8,790 bases of DNA from Actinomycetes bacterium. GTDB lineage: Bacteria > Actinomycetota > Acidimicrobiia > Acidimicrobiales > RAAP-2. Under the pieces are notes generated by a model that saw only the letters and a program-made list of their open reading frames with translations, did no database searches and was not told the DNA's origin. A program made the translations under genes and the position numbers. Shown here one piece after another: positions 5,993 to 8,790 of this stretch; positions within the stretch are counted from its first letter, which is position 1; every line of letters starts with the position of its first letter. Location of the stretch: contig JAJZYE010000025.1 in NCBI GenBank assembly GCA_021806055.1, positions 1-8,790 on the forward strand. Reading direction: 5' to 3'.

Positions 5993-6489
5993 TTAGGTGC
6001 TCAGCTCGCGCTTGATGGTGGCACACTCCTCGGGCGAACCCTGGATCGTGGGGTCAGTGGACCAGTGGCGAGCCGACGCCGCATTCCAGATGGCCGGGAA
6101 GCCCAGGACCACCACGACCGCCACGGGGATGTAGTTGAGGGAGCTGAGCGTCATCGGAGAGAACTGGGGCAGCATGAAGATCACGCAGATGAAGACCACC
6201 CACACGATGGTGATCCAGCCAAGTACCGCTCCCCACCAGCCTAGGCGTCTGGGTTGCGGGACGAAGGCCGGGCCGTTGATGCGTCACAGAGAGACCGGGA
6301 TGAGGTGGGCAACGTAGAGCCCAATGACCGCGATCGAGGTGACGGCACCGTAGGCGACGGGGCTCCAGAGGTACAGTACCGAGGAGATGAGTGCTCCCCC
6401 CGTGCCGAACCACGCCGAGTGGACCGGCACGGGGGGACTGTCCGGTGTTTGTGCATGCGGGTAGGGCTATCGTCACGGGCGTAGGGCAA
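5993..6489 (-). pseudogene. Remnant of an APC-family amino acid permease (C-terminal part)
   Basis: Reading leftward, the DNA codes for about the last 165 residues of an amino acid/polyamine permease of the APC superfamily, in pieces. From 6489: PYARDDSPTRMHKHRTVPP, like the cytoplasmic 'AFARDGxLP...RVHxRTxTP' loop. The frame then shifts at a six-base G run (6431-6436) and continues HSAWFGTGGALISS, LYLWSPVAYGAVTSIAVIGLY, AHLIPVSL. A TGA (6286-6284) interrupts, and the same frame resumes RINGPAF, WWGAVLGWITIVWVVFICVIF, and ends IQGSPEECATIKREL before TAA. Full-length members have roughly 500 residues, so the N-terminal two thirds is missing. Upstream of 6489 the similarity fades (only a short hydrophobic MMVIILALE at about 6540-6512 in another frame). 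The family call rests on recognised segments, not a search. It is probably non-functional, or at most a decayed tail. Confidence 0.6.
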
Positions 6490-6646
6490 CTCTCCCAGCC
6501 CGTGGTTATCGCTCCAAGGCCAAGATGATCACCATCATCTACCTCCCCGCCGGGAAACTGCCGCTACCCCAAATCCACACGATCTAGCGAGGAGCCCGTA
6601 TTTGCCGTACTCCTTCACCAACCACCTTTGCCGCGGGGGCTCGTTT
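6490..6646. other. Gap between permease remnant and DUF5666-like gene
   Basis: No convincing gene. It contains a small AT-rich hairpin, agatgat-cacc-atcatct (6523-6540). A 6-bp inverted match (gggctc/gagccc) also occurs here but is too weak and widely spaced to call a terminator. Some of this stretch may be further decayed permease sequence. Confidence 0.4.
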
Positions 6647-7357
6647 CTATCCGTGACTCGTACGAGTATTCGGCCCTCCGAGCTTGCAACTTGCGGTCGT
6701 CGGTGATCTGACTGATACCAGTGTCGCCACGGAAGCACCAGCCGTGTGGCGAGTGTGACGCAGTTCGACCACGACGCATCTGCCCACGACTATGTTCTTT
6801 GTCGACAGCGCCGCAATTCGAGAGATCCTCGTAGCGGGCAGAATCGTGACACCGACCTGACCCTCGGGGTTCTGGATTTCCACGGTGGAACCAGAGACCG
6901 AGACGACGGTGCCCGAGGTGCCCGTCACGCTTCGATGATGAGTGCGGTGGCGGGTGTGCCTGGGGTGTGCCGTGCATCCCGTTGAACTCGAGCGATCAAT
7001 GACCACCGAGGTTGCCTGAACGGTGCCGATCGAGTTTGACGGTCCCGTCACTTTGACGCAATTTCCCGGTCGTACGCTGGTGAGCGTCGCTGGAGCCATT
7101 TCACTTACTTTTGTGCGTGCATTCAATGTAAAGCTCGTAAAGCCGCTGGTCGTCTTTACCGTCACGGACGACGCGGCGACCCTTATCACCATTCCGTCAA
7201 TATGAGCATGTCGGTTGCGGCGGATGTGGTGTTTCTTCGCCGATGTTCTCACTGGGCTGCTTGCGCCCGTGCTCGCTAGCGCGATTCCCCCAACGACAAT
7301 CACCGCGGCGACAGCGAGGCTGATTATCGTGACCTTTCGTGTAAGTAGTCTCGACAT
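6647..7357 (-). CDS. Secreted protein with two DUF5666-like domains
   Basis: A 236-residue exported protein. A basic start (MSRLLTRK) and hydrophobic 9-28 form a signal peptide or membrane anchor. Two copies of a small beta-rich domain follow. The first is about 53-121 (IDGMVIRVAASSVTVKTTSGFTS ... RPGNCVKVTG ... VQATSVVI). The second is about 147-218 (TSGTVVSVSGSTVEIQN ... VVGRCVVVEL ... VATLVSV). This is the pattern of DUF5666 ('GtV-sv-gstvtv ... l-vGdcV-v-g ... a-sV-i'). Both have a Cys at the 'G-C-V' turn (100, 194), with further Cys at 128 and 224. The linkers are rich in His and Arg (KKHHIRRNRHAH at 41-52, HPRHTRHRTHHR at 131-142), which could bind metal or polyanions; that is inference. 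ATG 7357 has a good SD. It lies 95 bp after the MacB-type permease on the same strand and is probably co-transcribed. Biochemical role unknown. Confidence 0.7.
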   Translation of the reverse strand: MSRLLTRKVTIISLAVAAVIVVGGIALASTGASSPVRTSAKKHHIRRNRHAHIDGMVIRVAASSVTVKTTSGFTSFTLNARTKVSEMAPATLTSVRPGNCVKVTGPSNSIGTVQATSVVIDRSSSTGCTAHPRHTRHRTHHRSVTGTSGTVVSVSGSTVEIQNPEGQVGVTILPATRISRIAALSTKNIVVGRCVVVELRHTRHTAGASVATLVSVRSPTTASCKLGGPNTRTSHG

Positions 7358-7365
7358 TGTTGCAA

Positions 7366-7371
7366 CTCCTC
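7366..7371 (-). promoter_or_regulatory. Ribosome binding site of the DUF5666-like gene
   Basis: gaggag on the - strand, 8 nt before ATG 7357. It supports that start. Confidence 0.7.
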
Positions 7372-7452
7372 GTCTATTCGTGGATGGTGATCAACGTGGC
7401 CAACCCCGGCCAACGCCCTGACGTCGGAAGTTCTAACGCGCAACTCATTCGA

Positions 7453-8682
7453 TCAGTCACCCCGTAGTGCGTCCATCGGAGCAAGGCTGGCGGCTCTGGT
7501 GGCGGGATAGACACCAAAAGCTAGTCCGATGATCGCAGCAACGCCCACGGCGCCAATAATGGCGGGTAGGGAGATTGCGACCGGGCTTGAGATGAGGTGC
7601 GGAATGAGCAGAGCCGCGCCAAGACCCAGAAGCACTCCCAGTACTCCCCCTGTGAGACCGAGCAACATCGCCTCAGTCAAGAACTGGCGTCGGATGGCAC
7701 CCGGGGTCGCGCCCAGAGCCTTTCTGAGCCCAATCTCCGAGATTCGCTCGGTCACTGAGACGAGCATGATATTCATCACGCCGATTCCACCGACGAGAAG
7801 TGAAATTGCGGCGACTCCCGCGAGCAAGTAGGTGAGAGTCTGGGTGACGCTCCTCGCCGTGCTCAACAGTTGGGTCTCGGGCGTGATCGTGAAGTCAGCA
7901 GCGGAGGGGCGAGTAATGTGGTGCAGCTGAAGTAATAGATCGGTCGCTTCGTAGTACGCCGCGCTGATGGTGCCACTCGAGGACGCCTGCAGGAGAATCT
8001 CACTGACCAGCGAACCGTTCGCTCGACCGATCAAGAATGTCTGTGCGGTACTAATCGGAACGATCACTTCGTTGTCTTGATTCGTCGTCGCCGATGATCC
8101 GGCCGGGCTCATGAGGCCGATGACAGAAAAAGGTAATCCACCGATAGTGACGCTGTGGCCAATCGGATTCTGACCGGGGAACAGTTGAGCGGACACTGTG
8201 GTACCGAGGACTGCTACTTCAGCGTCACTTCGAACCTCAGCGTTCGTGATGAATGACCCGACGCTCATCCGCCGACTCCTTATGCCAAGGTACGGTGGAG
8301 TGGTGCCGATGACGGGCGCAGTCCAGGTGTTGCTGCCCACCTGCATCGATTCGGCGCGTTGGACGACGGGCGCGACGGCGTCAATGCTCGGTGCGACACT
8401 ACGCGAGCCGAGTGCTTGGGCGTCACTAAGGGTCAGCGTGGAGGCCGATCCGAGACCTTCCTTGACACCACTGCTGGTTGCGCTGCCGGGTGAGACGATT
8501 AAGAGATTGCTACCCAACGAGGATACTTCCGCACTTACTCTCGCCTGGGACCCCTCGCCAAGGCCAACCGTTACTATGACGGCGGAGATCCCAATTAGAA
8601 TGCCCAAGAGTGTTAAAAGTGATCGCGACCCGTGGGTTGTAATCGCCTCGAACGCAGAACGAAATGTTTCACGAAAAGACAT
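7453..8682 (-). CDS. MacB/FtsX-type ABC transporter permease
   Basis: A 409-residue inner-membrane protein counted from ATG 8682 (GTG 8685 directly before it is an alternative). Topology is that of MacB: an N-terminal membrane helix (about 20-41, SRSLLTLLGILIGISAVIVT), an extracytoplasmic MacB_PCD-like domain (about 45-275), then the FtsX domain with three helices (about 282-310, 337-362, 370-394). Family motifs are intact: GGIGVMNIMLVSVTER (298-313), EIGLRKALGA (316-325), FLTEA (334-338) and the closing YPATRAASLAPMDALR. Known: such permeases work as dimers with a separate ATPase and couple ATP hydrolysis to movement across the envelope (export or mechanotransmission) without carrying substrate through the membrane. 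No ATPase is fused here. The start overlaps the stop of an upstream frame as TGATG, suggesting translational coupling. The substrate is not evident. Confidence 0.92.
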   Translation of the reverse strand: MSFRETFRSAFEAITTHGSRSLLTLLGILIGISAVIVTVGLGEGSQARVSAEVSSLGSNLLIVSPGSATSSGVKEGLGSASTLTLSDAQALGSRSVAPSIDAVAPVVQRAESMQVGSNTWTAPVIGTTPPYLGIRSRRMSVGSFITNAEVRSDAEVAVLGTTVSAQLFPGQNPIGHSVTIGGLPFSVIGLMSPAGSSATTNQDNEVIVPISTAQTFLIGRANGSLVSEILLQASSSGTISAAYYEATDLLLQLHHITRPSAADFTITPETQLLSTARSVTQTLTYLLAGVAAISLLVGGIGVMNIMLVSVTERISEIGLRKALGATPGAIRRQFLTEAMLLGLTGGVLGVLLGLGAALLIPHLISSPVAISLPAIIGAVGVAAIIGLAFGVYPATRAASLAPMDALRGD

Positions 8683-8789
8683 CACAATGCCGTCGACCCG
8701 TTACGGGAATCGATGGTACTTGAGTGTTCCCGAGTCGATGAGGAGGCGGGCCCGTCGTCGTAGCGACTTCTCCTCAGCACGGCCTCGGG
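8682..8789 (-). CDS. 3' end of the gene upstream of the MacB-type permease (partial)
   Basis: The last 35 codons of a leftward gene entering from the right edge, ending in TGA (8684-8682) that shares a base with the permease ATG. The visible tail is polar (RYDDGPASSSTREHSS, then TIDSRNGSTAL) and not diagnostic. A second frame is also open here and ends at TAA 8703-8701 (tail ...LLIDSGTLKYHRFP), so the true frame is uncertain. I prefer the first because of the TGATG overlap. From the usual gene order it should be the partner ATPase, but no ATPase motif lies inside the window. Confidence 0.35.
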   Translation of the reverse strand, partial: PEAVLRRSRYDDGPASSSTREHSSTIDSRNGSTAL

Positions 8790-8790
8790 C

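Noticed and set aside
7396..7415. Repeat ggccaac-cccc-ggccaac in the gap after the MacB-type permease
   Set aside because: It is a short direct repeat, not a stem, and has no neighbouring promoter or terminator features.
7023..7421. Short + strand frames across the DUF5666-like gene
   Set aside because: Antisense to a gene with a signal peptide, a duplicated domain and a good SD; no independent support.

Overview
The window looks like high-GC actinobacterial chromosome. Strong G/C bias at third codon positions, short overlapping operon genes and actinobacterial-style secreted proteins support this. An Acidimicrobiia-like host is my best guess, but it is inferred from the look of the proteins and not tested. 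There are no rRNA, tRNA, CRISPR or transposase genes.

Left part (1-1812): the 3' end of a membrane-anchored TPR protein on the + strand, probably of the CcmI/CycH cytochrome c maturation type, faces a convergent secreted CAP-like protein on the - strand. The N-terminus of the CAP-like protein is coded by eight copies of a 15-bp tandem repeat, which sits just before its signal-peptide core. A 192-bp divergent spacer follows. It carries an 8-bp inverted repeat and the upstream region of the next operon.

Central part (1813-5902): a complete four-gene ABC importer operon on the + strand, in the order secreted solute-binding protein, permease, permease, ATPase with TOBE domain. The architecture is that of the polyamine / ferric iron / aminoethylphosphonate importers, but the substrate cannot be read from the sequence. 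The last three genes overlap (13 nt and an ATGA overlap). Between the binding protein and the first permease lies a striking feature: a 27-bp perfect inverted repeat with a 2-nt centre, placed inside codons 5-23 of the permease. It could lower expression of the membrane components relative to the binding protein.

Right part (5903-8790): everything is on the - strand and base composition is visibly less GC-rich and more mixed. It holds the decayed C-terminal end of an APC-family amino acid permease (one in-frame TGA and one apparent frameshift). Next is a secreted protein with two DUF5666-like domains and His/Arg-rich linkers, then a MacB/FtsX-type ABC permease, then the last codons of an upstream gene running off the window. 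The MacB permease and the DUF5666 protein probably form one export or envelope operon whose ATPase lies outside the window.

Most of the window is recognisable gene families. The parts not explained by ordinary annotation are the permease-start hairpin and the signal-peptide minisatellite.
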